Positions 8,336 to 18,730 are shown, counted from the stretch's first letter. The stretch is DNA of 64,000 bases from Burkholderiales bacterium (GCA_947473125.1 CANJDH010000001.1:1-64000); one strand, 5' to 3'. Notes: generated from the sequence alone by a model not told the origin. Numbers and translations are program-made.

Positions 8336-11317
8336 TCATTGATCGATCTTCACGCGGAAGTACATGGTTGTCGTCGCACCGCCGTTCAATGTCGCAATGG
8401 TGCAACTGACATTGGGCGCCGCCGGCGCGCCGGGTACGCACGGGTTGGTCGCACCGCTAACGGCCGTAGCGTGCCGTGTCGTATTCGGCGGCGCCACGTC
8501 GTTGATGGTGACAGCCGTCACGCTCTGGGTACCGACGTTGGTTGCACGGACGCGATAGATGATGCACGCACCCGGCACTGCACCGGTGGTGATTTGCGTT
8601 TGCGCGAATGTCGTGAGCGCATCGAGCGTAGCCTGATTGAACGTCGTGGTGCACGCTGTGCCGGTGGTATCAAGCACCTGGTCCTTGATCAACTGAATCT
8701 GACCCAACACCACGGTAGTCGTATCCGTCACCACCGCAGCAGTGATGCCGGTCGAACCAGACAGCGTAAACGTGCTGACGTTGGTTTGCCCGGCTGCCGC
8801 GGCACCCGGTACCTGCACCACCACGATGATGTTGGTGGTGGCACCAGCCGCGAGCGCCACTACATTGGCAGAGGTCGAAGCCGGTGTGCCCGATTCGACA
8901 CCATCGAGGATGCAGTTGCGATTGGTATCGGCATAGAAGGTGGCGTACTGCCCCCATCCGGTGGTGCCGTTCAGGCTCTGGTTCGACTGCGTCAAGACCA
9001 GTGCATTTTCAGCGCCGTTACCGCCGTTGGTGATGGTGTGGCAATACTGCACCGAACCACCCGGGAAACCTTGGCCACTGTTGTTCGGCGAAATGGCTAC
9101 CGAACGCAGCAGATTCACGGTCAACCGGTCGTGCAAGACGTCAGCAGAACTGGTTGTGAAGTCCGCGACAGTCCAGGTGGTTGGCGACAAGGCGCGGAAG
9201 AACAGTTCATAGTTTCCGCTAGGCGCCAAGGCCGGAACCGTCACCACCGCACAGAAGTTCTGAATCGTGCCTGGCCGTACCACACCCGTATTGTTGACTT
9301 CCTGACCAAGCGAAGTGCAAGTGGTAGCGGAGGTGTTGTCATTGTCCTTGTAGAACTTGAGGACAAAGCCGCTCGGCAACGCCGTCACCGTCGTAAACCC
9401 GGTGGCCGCCGTGTAGGCGCCGTTGGCTACGTTGTAGCTCAGGTCAAAGGAGTCGGCGATGCTGCCGGTGTTGTGCACCGCCAGCCGGAACGACGCAGTC
9501 GTGCCGGGATTGGTGGTGATCGTGGCACCAGCACCGGTTACGGCTGCAGCCTCACCGGCGGCCGTTTGGCCGGAGCCGTCAGTCGCACTAGCGCCAGTCA
9601 GTGGGTTGTTGCGCAAGTCGACTCTGGAACCGACCACCCGCAAACGCACACCGACGGTGTTGGTAGCCGACGTGGTATTGGTCGACTGTGCCGTGAGAAT
9701 GGCATCGTATGTGCCTTGTCCACCACTCGGCGGCAGCACCGCGACCACACGAACCAGATACGCGTTGGCAGAGCCGGTACCAATAGGGCCGGTATCGACT
9801 ACACCGTCGTTGTTCGAGTCAGTCAGCGGCGTAAACCCATCGGACCGGAACAACAGGAACGTAGTGCCCGACGGGAAGTTGCTGACTGTGGCGCCGGCGG
9901 TCGGCGGGTAGACGTTGAACGTATCGGTACCGGTACCCGTGTTGATCACATAGGTGTCCCAGGTTGCCAGCGTGCCCTGCCCGGCGGTCGCCACTGCGAT
10001 GTTGAGATCCGCATCGTTGAGCGCCTGCGCTTGCGCCAGCAGCACAAGCGGATTGGTGCCGTCCGTGTCGTTGACGTTCGAGTCCTTGTAGACCACCGCA
10101 CCGGTAGCGCCGATTGACGGGACCGTAAACGGCACCGTGTTCGACGTATTCGGGTTGGTGGTTGTCGCGACCGCATCAACTTCAGCCGTGGTCGGAAGCG
10201 TCGGGGCAGCGAGGAAGTTGGTGGTGGCCCGATTTTGCAGCGTGGTACATGCCGTCTGGAAGGGCGCGGTGGCCGGTTGCTGCGTGCCACCGGTACCCGC
10301 ATCCTTGTAACACCACTGAGCATTGTTCGAGATAATCGGCCCCGTACCTGACATGGTGGCCTGGAACTCGAGGATCCCTTGTACGCCCGGGTCCACCCGC
10401 TGGATGGTGGCGGCAATTCTGGCACCGACGCCCAAGCTTGAAGAGTAGATGATCTGGTTCCCGACACTGCCTTGATAGGTGGTGGTGGCGTCAGTCAGCG
10501 CCGTGCCAGTGATGACGCTCCATCGTCCGCTGCCTGCAACGTAGGTCGCGCCGGCGGGCAGACGGTCGGCAATCACCACGTTGCCGGCCGATACGGTGCC
10601 GGTATTGCGGTAGGTCAACTGGTAAACCACCACAGTGCCCGTCGCACCAGACGAAATGCTGATCGACTTGGTCACGTTGATCACTGCACTGGCCGAGATC
10701 GTTAGCGTGTCGGTGTTGGGGTTACCCGTCAGTGTGCCGCCAAATGCGGAGGCAAACGTGATGTCGATGGCCGCTGATGAAGCAGCCGTGGTACCCGCAG
10801 TCAGTTGCGCGACGAAACAACCTTGCGCGCCAGGTCCCACCGGGCCGATGCTGTTGGTCGGTGCGTTGTTGTCTGCCACGCCGTCACAGTTGTTGTCCGC
10901 AAAGAACACGGTGGCATTGGTGGGCGTCGCCGACAGGTTTGCGCTGCCGGTGATGGTGCCACCCAGAGTCAGAGTGAACGTATCCGGCCCGTTGCCGTTG
11001 TTGACGATGGTGTGCGGGAAGGCGATGGTTTGCCCCGGAGCCGCAATCTTCGACTGGCTTTGCGTCATCGTGGCAGAACCGACCTGCTGAACGATGGTAG
11101 ACACCGAGTTGGAAACGGTGATCCGGCTCACGGCATTGGCGTCCGTATAGCTTGCAGACGCCTGGTTACCGATGGAGGTATTCGCCAACGGCGCGGCATG
11201 CGCTGATCCTGCACCCAAGGCCAACAGCGCCCCGAGCATCAGCAACACAGTGCCCCAGAAACGCAGCCGGAGGAAGTCGCCTTCCCCCTTCGCGTTTTTA
11301 AGAGTAATGGTACTCAT
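8336..11317 (-). CDS. Exported DUF11-repeat protein, 993 aa
   Basis: The ATG at 11317 follows AGGAGAA at a good distance. Residues 1-41 are a signal peptide ending SAHA, and the mature protein opens with PLANTSIGN. The rest is Thr/Ser/Gly/Asn-rich beta-sandwich sequence made of DUF11-like repeats (VVYQLTYRNTGTVSAGNV near residue 230, YRVRATNVGTQSVTAV near the C-terminus). Acidic loops such as DNNCDGVADN, DSNNDGVVDTG and DTNRNCILDG look like calcium-binding D-x-N-x-D-G turns. There is no barrel, LPXTG or obvious anchor, so it is probably secreted or held by its neighbour. The N-terminus (VSTIVQQV, then a GNGPDTFTL motif) parallels the giant downstream protein, so the two are likely paralogues. 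It lies second in the operon. Function unknown. Confidence 0.85.
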   Translation of the reverse strand: MSTITLKNAKGEGDFLRLRFWGTVLLMLGALLALGAGSAHAAPLANTSIGNQASASYTDANAVSRITVSNSVSTIVQQVGSATMTQSQSKIAAPGQTIAFPHTIVNNGNGPDTFTLTLGGTITGSANLSATPTNATVFFADNNCDGVADNNAPTNSIGPVGPGAQGCFVAQLTAGTTAASSAAIDITFASAFGGTLTGNPNTDTLTISASAVINVTKSISISSGATGTVVVYQLTYRNTGTVSAGNVVIADRLPAGATYVAGSGRWSVITGTALTDATTTYQGSVGNQIIYSSSLGVGARIAATIQRVDPGVQGILEFQATMSGTGPIISNNAQWCYKDAGTGGTQQPATAPFQTACTTLQNRATTNFLAAPTLPTTAEVDAVATTTNPNTSNTVPFTVPSIGATGAVVYKDSNVNDTDGTNPLVLLAQAQALNDADLNIAVATAGQGTLATWDTYVINTGTGTDTFNVYPPTAGATVSNFPSGTTFLLFRSDGFTPLTDSNNDGVVDTGPIGTGSANAYLVRVVAVLPPSGGQGTYDAILTAQSTNTTSATNTVGVRLRVVGSRVDLRNNPLTGASATDGSGQTAAGEAAAVTGAGATITTNPGTTASFRLAVHNTGSIADSFDLSYNVANGAYTAATGFTTVTALPSGFVLKFYKDNDNTSATTCTSLGQEVNNTGVVRPGTIQNFCAVVTVPALAPSGNYELFFRALSPTTWTVADFTTSSADVLHDRLTVNLLRSVAISPNNSGQGFPGGSVQYCHTITNGGNGAENALVLTQSNQSLNGTTGWGQYATFYADTNRNCILDGVESGTPASTSANVVALAAGATTNIIVVVQVPGAAAAGQTNVSTFTLSGSTGITAAVVTDTTTVVLGQIQLIKDQVLDTTGTACTTTFNQATLDALTTFAQTQITTGAVPGACIIYRVRATNVGTQSVTAVTINDVAPPNTTRHATAVSGATNPCVPGAPAAPNVSCTIATLNGGATTTMYFRVKIDQ

Positions 11318-11509
11318 GATGATTCTCCTGAGAGAGGTTTAAGAAAACTACGAAAAGGACTACGGAAAAAACCAAAAAACTGAAAAACATGAAAAAAGTC
11401 ACAAACTGCTGTTGCTTGAAAACACTCGGGGCGTCTTAAACCCAACGTATCCGTCAGATTTTCAACACCCCAAGAATCCTTAAAATTGGTTTTGGAGTTC
11501 ATCGGTGGC

Positions 11510-12088
11510 TCATTTTTGTCCTCCTTTGGCGGGTGGCGGCCCGGCAGGTGTGGGAGGCGTGGCAGGTGCGGGCGCGGTATTCGGTGCGTCAGAGACGCGA
11601 ACCCGCGCCGACACAACCACGCTCTTGCCCGCCGCCAACTCGCCCAGGCTCCATTGCAATGCTCGATATTCGGAGAACGGAATGTCGATCTCCTCTTCTT
11701 TACCACTTGGTAATTTCACTTTTCTTTTCAATGGGATAGAAAGAAATTTCCCGTCGCCGACGGAGGCCCGCGCGGCCGCGGGCCGGTTCGTATTGCGCAG
11801 CAATTCGGTGTCGGTGGGAATTGGCAGGGTGGCTGCCAGATCACGCACCGCAGTCTTGCCCTTGTTGGCGTAAGTCACCTGGTACTCGATGATGTCGCCG
11901 GGTTTGGCAGTTTTCGCCTCGATGAGCTTTTCTTTCTTATCTTCGCCTAATTCAACCCTTTTAGCGGTCAAAATAGACTCAATTTCCGGTTTTGGTGCCG
12001 GAGCTGCTGTTTGTGCATTGGCGTTTGGAAATGACGCAAACAACACAAACAGGGCCAATACCTTCAGAAATGCGCCTGGTTTTTGCAT
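11510..12088 (-). CDS. Small exported DUF11-like protein
   Basis: This is a 192-residue protein. The ATG at 12088 has AAAGGAGG ideally placed upstream; longer in-frame starts lack that support and would hide the signal peptide. Residues 1-25 form a signal peptide ending NANA. The mature part has one DUF11-type module (PGDIIEYQVTYANKG, then LAATLPIPTDTEL) and a C-terminal Pro/Ala tail ending AKGGQK. It is first in the minus-strand surface operon and faces the response-regulator gene divergently. The 192 nt to the next gene is rich in T-tracts on the coding strand. Role unknown; it could be a periplasmic partner of the larger DUF11 proteins. Confidence 0.8.
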   Translation of the reverse strand: MQKPGAFLKVLALFVLFASFPNANAQTAAPAPKPEIESILTAKRVELGEDKKEKLIEAKTAKPGDIIEYQVTYANKGKTAVRDLAATLPIPTDTELLRNTNRPAAARASVGDGKFLSIPLKRKVKLPSGKEEEIDIPFSEYRALQWSLGELAAGKSVVVSARVRVSDAPNTAPAPATPPTPAGPPPAKGGQK

Positions 12089-12228
12089 AAATGCCTCCTT
12101 TAGAGGGTGAAGTTGAGTTGGATCGGCAAGATGCGCTGTTTTGAGAGCGATGCTACGACATCGAATCACGCCGAATGTATGAAATAACTGCAATTTTCAT
12201 TCCGCAAATGCATTTTTGATTGTTAACC

Positions 12229-12259
12229 TTGTTTTCCGCACAATAATCAGGGGTACAAT
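12229..12259 (+). promoter_or_regulatory. Possible sigma-70 promoter of the response-regulator gene
   Basis: TTGTTT (12229-12234) and TACAAT (12254-12259) are separated by 19 bp in the 293-bp divergent region between the DUF11 operon and the response regulator. The -10 is good, the spacing is long. I could not identify a convincing promoter for the opposite strand. Confidence 0.3.
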
Positions 12260-12381
12260 TTGTGAAAATCACACGTTGTCCACCCCCGGTGCATGCCGTG
12301 GCGAGCAGTCAGAGAACCCCCTCCGACGATGGTGTTCGAAACTGCTTGTCAGGTTGTGCCTGACAGGATCGCCAGCCGCGC

Positions 12382-13080
12382 ATGCGCATCGCCATTCTCG
12401 AAGACGAACCTGACCAGGCCGCATTGCTCAAATCGTGCATTGCCGCGGCGGGCCATGACTGCCACGTGTTTGCGGCGGGGGGCGCTCTGATCAAGGCCGT
12501 GGGGCGGGAGAGCTTCGACTTGTTTGTGCTCGATTGGCAGGTGCCCGACCTGTCCGGTGAAGAAGTGCTGCGCTGGCTGCGCAAGCATGTGCCTACCTCG
12601 GTGCCGGTGATGTTTGTCACCAACCGCGATTCGGAGCAAGACATCGTCGCGGCGCTCGAGCAGGGGGCCGACGAATACATGAAAAAACCGGTGGGGCAAT
12701 CCGAACTGCTGGCCAGAGTGCAGGCGCTGCTGCGGCGCGCCTATCCGCGCCAGCTGGCCGAAACGCTCGATGTCGATGCGGTCCATTTCGACCTGAAGAC
12801 CAAGGGCATCACGGTGTCGGGGCAATCCATCGAACTGACCCAGAAGGAGTTTGACCTGGCACTGTTCCTGTTTCAGAACCTCGGGCGCCTGCTGTCGCGC
12901 GGCCATATCCAGGAGGCGGTCTGGGGCAGCACCGTCGAAATCCCCTCGCGTACAATGGACACCCATGTTTCGCGGATCCGCACCAAGCTCAATTTGCGCC
13001 CGGAATTCGGTTTCAAACTCACGCCGATCTACAACTACGGGTACCGCCTCGAACACCTCGCGCCGGGCGGCAGCGCCTGA
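12382..13080 (+). CDS. OmpR/PhoB-family response regulator
   Basis: The protein has 232 residues, the usual length for this family. The N-terminal receiver has the acidic pocket E7/D8, phospho-acceptor D51 (VLDWQVPDLSG), T80 and K102 (KKPVG). The C-terminal winged helix covers about 135-228, with LTQKEFDLALFLFQN and the recognition-helix region RTMDTHVSRIRTKL. The partner is the CHASE2 histidine kinase 41 nt downstream. It is transcribed away from the DUF11 surface operon, so that operon is a natural candidate target; this is inference from position only. Confidence 0.93.
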   Translation: MRIAILEDEPDQAALLKSCIAAAGHDCHVFAAGGALIKAVGRESFDLFVLDWQVPDLSGEEVLRWLRKHVPTSVPVMFVTNRDSEQDIVAALEQGADEYMKKPVGQSELLARVQALLRRAYPRQLAETLDVDAVHFDLKTKGITVSGQSIELTQKEFDLALFLFQNLGRLLSRGHIQEAVWGSTVEIPSRTMDTHVSRIRTKLNLRPEFGFKLTPIYNYGYRLEHLAPGGSA

Positions 13081-13121
13081 ACCGGCCCGGCGCCGGGCTT
13101 CGTCAACACCGGACGTCGGGC

Positions 13122-15527
13122 GTGTCCCACATGCCTGACCAGCCCCCAGCCGCGGTTGGGCTGCGCCGCGCCGCCGTACACGAATGGTGGGTACTGACGC
13201 TGCTGCTGGGTGTGCTCACGGCCGGCCTGGCCTGGCAAAACGGCCTCGGGCGCATCGACTACACGCTTTACGATGCGGCCGTCGGCCTGCACCCGCGCAC
13301 GCCCTCCAGCGAAATTGTCATCGTCGCGATCGACGAAGCGAGCCTTGCACAAGCCGGCCGCTGGCCCTGGACGCGCGGCGTGCATGCGGCACTGCTCGAC
13401 CGCATCGCGCCGGCTCGCCCCAAGGCCATCGCCCTTGATCTGATCCTGGCCGAACCCGAGCCCGGCGGCGGCGATGCACTGTTCGCGCAAGCAATCGAAC
13501 GCGCCGCCCCGGTGGTGCTGCCGGTGCTGATGGAGAATGGCACTGCGCCCGGGAGCATCAAGACATCCATGCCGGTGCCTGCCCTGAGCGCGAGTGCGTC
13601 GGCCCTGGGACACATTCATGTCGAGCTTGACCCCGACGGCATCGCACGCAGCGTGTTCCTGCTCGAAGGCATGGTCGAAGCGGACAGCCGCAAAAACGCC
13701 ACCTGGCCGCACATGGCCTTGGCGCTGCGCGAAGCCGGCGCGCCCGCCAGTGCAAGCAGCGCCCTGCCCGGCGAACGCAACCCGCGCCACACAGCAGCGG
13801 CAGGCGTCTGGCGCCGCGATCACTGGATGCACATTCCGTTTGCCGGCCCGCCGGGCAGCTATGCGCGGGTTTCCTACATCGACGTGTTGCAGGGCAAGGT
13901 CGCCCCGTCCGTCTTCGCCGGAAAGTTCGTGCTGGTCGGAGCTACCGCTGCGGGCCTGGGCGACGCGTACGCGACCCCGGTGTCGGGCCGAAGCCGCGCC
14001 ATGCCCGGCATCGAAATCCACGCCAATGTGCTCGACACCCTGCTTGGCGACCGCGCCATCGTGCGAGCCGCGCCATGGGGCAACACGCTGGCATCGGTGG
14101 CCCTCGTGTTGCTGGCGCTGGTGGGCCTGCTAAAACTGTCGCCGCGCCGCGGCCTGGTGATGATGGCTGCGGCAATCGTTGCCGTGCTGGCGGGCTCATG
14201 GGCCGCCATGGCGTTCGCCGGCGTATGGTTCGCGCCGGGTGCCTGCCTGCTCGGGCTGGTGCTTGCTTACCCGCTCTGGAGCTGGCGGCGCCTTGAGGCC
14301 ACGCTGCGTTTTCTGGGTGATGAATTTGCCCGCATCCGGTCCGAGCCGGACATTCTTCCGGGTGCCGCACAACTGCCAGCGCACGGTGTCGATGTGCTCG
14401 AACGACGCCTGCTGGCCCTGGAGGCCGCTGCCGGGCAATTGCGCGACACGCGACGCTTTGTGGCCGACACGATCGACAGTCACCCGGACAGCCTTCTGGT
14501 GACCGACATCGACGGCAAGGTGTTGCTGGCCAACCACGCAGCAGCGAAGCTGTTTGGCAAAGGTGAAGCGGCGGACTTGCGCGGGCAGGCCATGGGTGTG
14601 CTGCTGGCCGTGCTTTCGCAGGGCCCGGGCCAGAAGGCTTCCGTGTCGTGGGAGATGCTGCGTCACGCTGCCGAGCAAGCGGCTGGCGCCGCAACAGTGA
14701 CGGGTGCAGCCGACCTGCCAGCACCCTTCGAACTGGCCACCACAAGCGGACGCAGTCTGCTGGCGCATTGCGCGCGCGGCTCAGGTTCGGGCGGTGCCAC
14801 CCTCGGCTGGATCGTCAGCCTGATCGACGTGACGGCACTGCGTACCGCCGAGCAGCGCCGCGATGAAGCGCTGGCGTTTCTTTCGCACGACATGCGCTCG
14901 CCGCAATCGTCGATCCTGGCATTGCTTGAGCTCCATTCCCTGGATCCGGACAACCATCCGAAGGAAGCCGTCCATTCGCGCATTGAAGGCTACGTGCGCC
15001 GCACGCTCAACCTGAGCGAGCAGTTCCTGCAGGTATCAAGCGCAGAGACCAAGGAGTACCAGTTCGACATGGTCGATCCCGCCGACCTTTGCTCGATGGC
15101 GATCGATGACAGCTGGGACCTGGCCATCAAGAAAAATATCGCGCTCAAGCTGGACCGCCCGCAGCACCCGACCACGCTGCGCGCCGATCGCGCCTTGCTG
15201 ACCCGCGCCGTAGCCAATCTGCTGTCGAATGCGGTCAAGTACAGCCCTGACGGCACGACCGTCTCGGTGACGGTGCGTTTGCTTGGGCCCGAACTGTCGA
15301 TTGAGGTGGCCGATCAGGGTTATGGCATCAGCCCGGAGGACCAGAAGCAGTTGTTCACCCGCTACCGGCGCTTTTCGACCCCAGGCCAACCCAAGGCGGC
15401 GGGTGCCGGCCTGGGCATGGTGTTCGTCAAAACCGTGGTCGACCGCCACGGCGGTCATGTCGAAGTTGACAGCGCGCCGGGAAAGGGAACCCGATTCCGG
15501 CTTTTGTTTCCCGCGCACGTCATGTAG
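13122..15527 (+). CDS. CHASE2-domain sensor histidine kinase
   Basis: A membrane sensor kinase of 801 residues read from GTG at 13122; ATG at 13131 is equally possible and removes three residues. One transmembrane helix at about 22-42 is followed by an extracytoplasmic CHASE2 domain (IVIVAIDEASLAQAGRWPW near 65-85). Three more helices lie at about 320-390. A PAS-like segment (LLVTDIDGKVLLANHAAAKL) is near 465. The dimerisation box FLSHDMRSPQSS carries the phospho-acceptor H589. The ATPase has the N box (NLLSNAVKYSPDG), G1 box (VADQGYGIS) and G2 (GAGLGMVFVKTV). It is transcribed with the response regulator upstream. The ligand is unknown. CHASE2 proteins often occur near FecR/LysM and FHA genes, and such genes are found 9-12 kb downstream. 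Confidence 0.93.
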   Translation: MSHMPDQPPAAVGLRRAAVHEWWVLTLLLGVLTAGLAWQNGLGRIDYTLYDAAVGLHPRTPSSEIVIVAIDEASLAQAGRWPWTRGVHAALLDRIAPARPKAIALDLILAEPEPGGGDALFAQAIERAAPVVLPVLMENGTAPGSIKTSMPVPALSASASALGHIHVELDPDGIARSVFLLEGMVEADSRKNATWPHMALALREAGAPASASSALPGERNPRHTAAAGVWRRDHWMHIPFAGPPGSYARVSYIDVLQGKVAPSVFAGKFVLVGATAAGLGDAYATPVSGRSRAMPGIEIHANVLDTLLGDRAIVRAAPWGNTLASVALVLLALVGLLKLSPRRGLVMMAAAIVAVLAGSWAAMAFAGVWFAPGACLLGLVLAYPLWSWRRLEATLRFLGDEFARIRSEPDILPGAAQLPAHGVDVLERRLLALEAAAGQLRDTRRFVADTIDSHPDSLLVTDIDGKVLLANHAAAKLFGKGEAADLRGQAMGVLLAVLSQGPGQKASVSWEMLRHAAEQAAGAATVTGAADLPAPFELATTSGRSLLAHCARGSGSGGATLGWIVSLIDVTALRTAEQRRDEALAFLSHDMRSPQSSILALLELHSLDPDNHPKEAVHSRIEGYVRRTLNLSEQFLQVSSAETKEYQFDMVDPADLCSMAIDDSWDLAIKKNIALKLDRPQHPTTLRADRALLTRAVANLLSNAVKYSPDGTTVSVTVRLLGPELSIEVADQGYGISPEDQKQLFTRYRRFSTPGQPKAAGAGLGMVFVKTVVDRHGGHVEVDSAPGKGTRFRLLFPAHVM

Positions 15528-15622
15528 GAACGCGCGGCTGCAAGCTACAATCCGCTCCGCGCCTCCGGCCCAGTTCCCGGGGTTTTACCAAAGACCAGTT
15601 CACGCCGACAAGGCGATTCCAG

Positions 15623-18600
15623 ATGTCCACCCCCTCAGCCGAACTCACGGCCCTTGGCCCGTCAAGAAGCGGTCGCTTTTCCGTCCATCTGGCGGAGACG
15701 GCGTGGCTTGGGCTGTTGGTGGTCGTGCCGCTGGTGATGAATGTCGCGGCTGCACGCACCTTCGAGGCGGCGAAGCTGGCGGCGGCGGCGCCGTTGGCGG
15801 CGATACTGCTGTTCGCCCTAGTAGCCGCTGCGATAGAAGGCGGCGCACGCCTGCCAGCATTGGCCAAGCGACAAACCACATTTTGGGCATTCATCGCCGT
15901 GATGCTGAGCGCCGTGACAGCCACGGCGATGAGCGAAACCCCTTGGATTGCATTTTTTGGCGACTACTTCCGGCGCGAAGGCTTGGTGTCATGGCTGATC
16001 TACGCGACCGTGTTCGCGGCGATCATCTCGTTGATGCGGCATCGCGATCAGCTTGAGCGTCTGATCGACACGCTGCTACTGGTGTCCGTGGTGCCTTGTG
16101 TATATGCGCTGCAGCAACGTTACGGCTTCGATTTTTTTTCGACGGCAGGTTTGGGGGGCGGCACGGTGGGGGCGCGGCCGGGGTCCAATCTGGGCAATCC
16201 GACCTTTCTGTCGGCCTACCTGTTACTGATCATTCCTTTGACCATCGCGCGCCTGGTCGACAGCGTCGGCGCATGGAGCGCGCGAGCGCCGTGGCTTGCG
16301 TTGCTCGGGCTGCAAATGTTTGCTGCGATTCTGACGCAAAGTCGCGGGCCGCTTCTCGGCATTGTCGCCGCCTTGTTTTTGCTCGCCGTGGTGCTCGGCG
16401 CCCTGCTCAACAAGCGCGGCATGATTTACCTGGCGATGGGCCTCGCAGTCCTGTCTGCCGCGCTCCTGCTCGCATTGAATCTGGTTCCCGAGCTGCAATC
16501 CCTGATCAAGAATACCCCGCTACAGCGTTTCATCTTCACCGGCGGCCAGGACCTGTCCTCCAATTCCCGTATCGGCATATGGGAAATGGGAATCGATGCG
16601 TTCCTGCATCAGCCGGCTTGGCGCCAACTGGTTGGCGCCGGAGCCGATGCATCGCACTTCTATTATTTCCCTCATCTCCAGTCATGGGTGATGCGCATCG
16701 AAGGCCTGACCGAAACCATCGACCGGCTGCATAGCGAGAGTCTCGAAACGGTCATGACCTTCGGGGTGGCCGGCCTGCTTGCGCAGCTGGTGCTGATGTC
16801 CTCGTTGGTGTGGATGGGCGTAAAGCGCCTCGGTCACTGCGATAGCGTCCGCGCGACCTGCGTCTATGCCATCGCTTGTGTACTGGTCAGCGCCGGCGCG
16901 GGCTGGGCGTTGATGGCGCTTGGCGGGTCGCGCGGCCTTTTCGCGGTTGGTGCCGGTCTGGGCATTGGCGTCGCGTGGACTGCCGCACTGCTGGTCGCAT
17001 CGTGGCGGGCGTTACGCATCGGACGCCCTACGCCAGGCCGCGCTGATGCGGTACTGCTGGTTGCGTTGGTATGTGCGCTGATCGGCTCGTGGATCGAACT
17101 GCAAGTAGGCGTACCCACAATCTCGACGCGCCTGCTCACGGCCGTCTATGCGGCGCTGGTACTACTGGTAGGCTTGAAGGTTTTCGATGCGCCGCCGCCG
17201 ATTGGGGCCCCTGCGCAAGCGCCCACGCCTAGCGCGATGGCGTTGCCGCGCAAGCACAAGCGCGCAAAGGCCTCAGGCGCCGCCAAGTCAGGACTGCGAG
17301 GGCGCAATGCACGACCGACGATTGCCGGCTGGACCACCGGGTTGGCATTGATGGTCGCGACTGCAGCGTACTTCCCTCCGCTCTCCGGCAACGTGATCCA
17401 CCCGCCTTCGCCGCAGCGCCTGCATTTGATCATCGTGCCGTTGCTCGCCCTGGTACTGGCCGGGATCGTGTTCGCCTGGAAAGAAGCCAGGCGCACCGAA
17501 GCAGCGCCAATGGAAGCCTTGACGAGATTTCTGCTGTGGATGACGCTACCCTGGTTCACTTTCATTCTTGGCTACGCCCAGATCGGCAGCGGTATTACCG
17601 GCGCCACCGAGGCACAAGTCGGCGAGCGCATCAATGCCTTGCTGTTGTTTGCGTTTGGCGCTTATCCGCTTTCCGCGATTGCAATGGCCGTCGGTTTGTA
17701 CTGGGCCGACGACCGGCCAAGCGAATCGGCCCGAAGCAAACCGATGGCTGTCGGCGCGCTCGCTCTTTGCATGTTGGCCGCAGCCGGTACGTATTGGACC
17801 GCCATGGTTGATGTGCGCGCCGATACCTACGCCAAGCTGGCGAGCTGGGCGCAGTCCAGGAATCGGCTTGACGCCACCACCGCATTTTTCAAGACGGCCT
17901 CCGACCTGCTACCCCACGAGCGGCGCTTTACCGGATCTTACGCCGCGCGCCTGATCGAACAGGCTGCCCAAGACCTGGGCACACTGCCATCCAAACCAGG
18001 GCTGGCACCGTCGATTCTGGCGCGCCTCGCGACCGCCCAGAAATCGGTCGAGCAGGCGCAGCGCGTCGCACCGCGCGATCCATGGGTCACGTTTTCGCAT
18101 GCCAACGTACACCAGTTTCAGGGTATCAGCCTGCTCGAAGCCCATCAGGCCAAAGGGGAGAAAGACAAACACGTCGAACTCGCGCGGCGCTACTTTGAAC
18201 TCGCGCGCGCCCAATACCCCGGTCACCCCTGGATTTTGCGCAACTGGGCGCAGATGGAAATCGATCTGGGTAACCGCCCGGCGGCGTATCGGAAATTTGA
18301 TGAAATGGAAAAGCTTGATCCGGCAAACATTGGCTTGTACTCGGAACGTCTGCGTTTTACGCGTGCGTTCGGCGATCATTCGATCGCAATAGCGGCGTTG
18401 CGCCGGGGTATCGCTGCGCAACCTGCGGGGTCGGTGGGCGCCAGCGAGCTCAAGCTTGAGCTCGCCAAGTATTTTCAGCAAATCGGCCAGCCGCAACAGG
18501 CGCTCAATGTGTGGTCCGAGATTTTGACCGCGCAGCCGGATAATTTTGCAGTGGCGGCCAACGTCGCAGAAACCTACGCCCAGATCGGCCAGCGCGACCT

Positions 18601-18730
18601 CGCCCTTGGCAATGCCCAGGCGGCGCTGGCACGCATCGCCACGGTCGCGCGCACCGCGCAGACCGATGCCGCGAAGGCGCGTCTCGAAGCGGTGCTTGCG
18701 CGACTCTCCGCTCCCGTTGTTGCGCGCTGA
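15623..18730 (+). CDS. O-antigen-ligase-like polytopic membrane protein with C-terminal TPRs
   Basis: A protein of 1035 residues, much longer than typical WaaL/Wzy enzymes (about 400). Residues 20-500 hold many transmembrane helices and the Wzy_C region, including [17 protein letters not shown] and a large periplasmic loop. A basic Lys/Arg linker at about 535-565 is followed by further helices to about 735. The last 300 residues are soluble, with TPR-like helical repeats (for example [20 protein letters not shown] and [20 protein letters not shown]). Such proteins ligate or polymerise glycans, or glycosylate proteins on the periplasmic side. It follows the kinase after 95 nt and precedes hemA by 5 nt. 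A role in glycosylating the nearby Thr/Ser-rich DUF11 proteins is possible but unproven. Confidence 0.8.
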   Translation: MSTPSAELTALGPSRSGRFSVHLAETAWLGLLVVVPLVMNVAAARTFEAAKLAAAAPLAAILLFALVAAAIEGGARLPALAKRQTTFWAFIAVMLSAVTATAMSETPWIAFFGDYFRREGLVSWLIYATVFAAIISLMRHRDQLERLIDTLLLVSVVPCVYALQQRYGFDFFSTAGLGGGTVGARPGSNLGNPTFLSAYLLLIIPLTIARLVDSVGAWSARAPWLALLGLQMFAAILTQSRGPLLGIVAALFLLAVVLGALLNKRGMIYLAMGLAVLSAALLLALNLVPELQSLIKNTPLQRFIFTGGQDLSSNSRIGIWEMGIDAFLHQPAWRQLVGAGADASHFYYFPHLQSWVMRIEGLTETIDRLHSESLETVMTFGVAGLLAQLVLMSSLVWMGVKRLGHCDSVRATCVYAIACVLVSAGAGWALMALGGSRGLFAVGAGLGIGVAWTAALLVASWRALRIGRPTPGRADAVLLVALVCALIGSWIELQVGVPTISTRLLTAVYAALVLLVGLKVFDAPPPIGAPAQAPTPSAMALPRKHKRAKASGAAKSGLRGRNARPTIAGWTTGLALMVATAAYFPPLSGNVIHPPSPQRLHLIIVPLLALVLAGIVFAWKEARRTEAAPMEALTRFLLWMTLPWFTFILGYAQIGSGITGATEAQVGERINALLLFAFGAYPLSAIAMAVGLYWADDRPSESARSKPMAVGALALCMLAAAGTYWTAMVDVRADTYAKLASWAQSRNRLDATTAFFKTASDLLPHERRFTGSYAARLIEQAAQDLGTLPSKPGLAPSILARLATAQKSVEQAQRVAPRDPWVTFSHANVHQFQGISLLEAHQAKGEKDKHVELARRYFELARAQYPGHPWILRNWAQMEIDLGNRPAAYRKFDEMEKLDPANIGLYSERLRFTRAFGDHSIAIAALRRGIAAQPAGSVGASELKLELAKYFQQIGQPQQALNVWSEILTAQPDNFAVAANVAETYAQIGQRDLALGNAQAALARIATVARTAQTDAAKARLEAVLARLSAPVVAR

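Noticed and set aside
7973-10117. 714-codon plus-strand open frame across the two DUF11 genes
   Set aside because: It is antisense to well-supported DUF11 genes, crosses their boundary and shows no domain; long antisense frames are expected at this GC content.
11314-11502. 62-codon minus-strand frame between DUF11 genes
   Set aside because: The nearest GGAGGA is too far from its ATG, composition is low-complexity Phe/Pro, and no family is recognisable.
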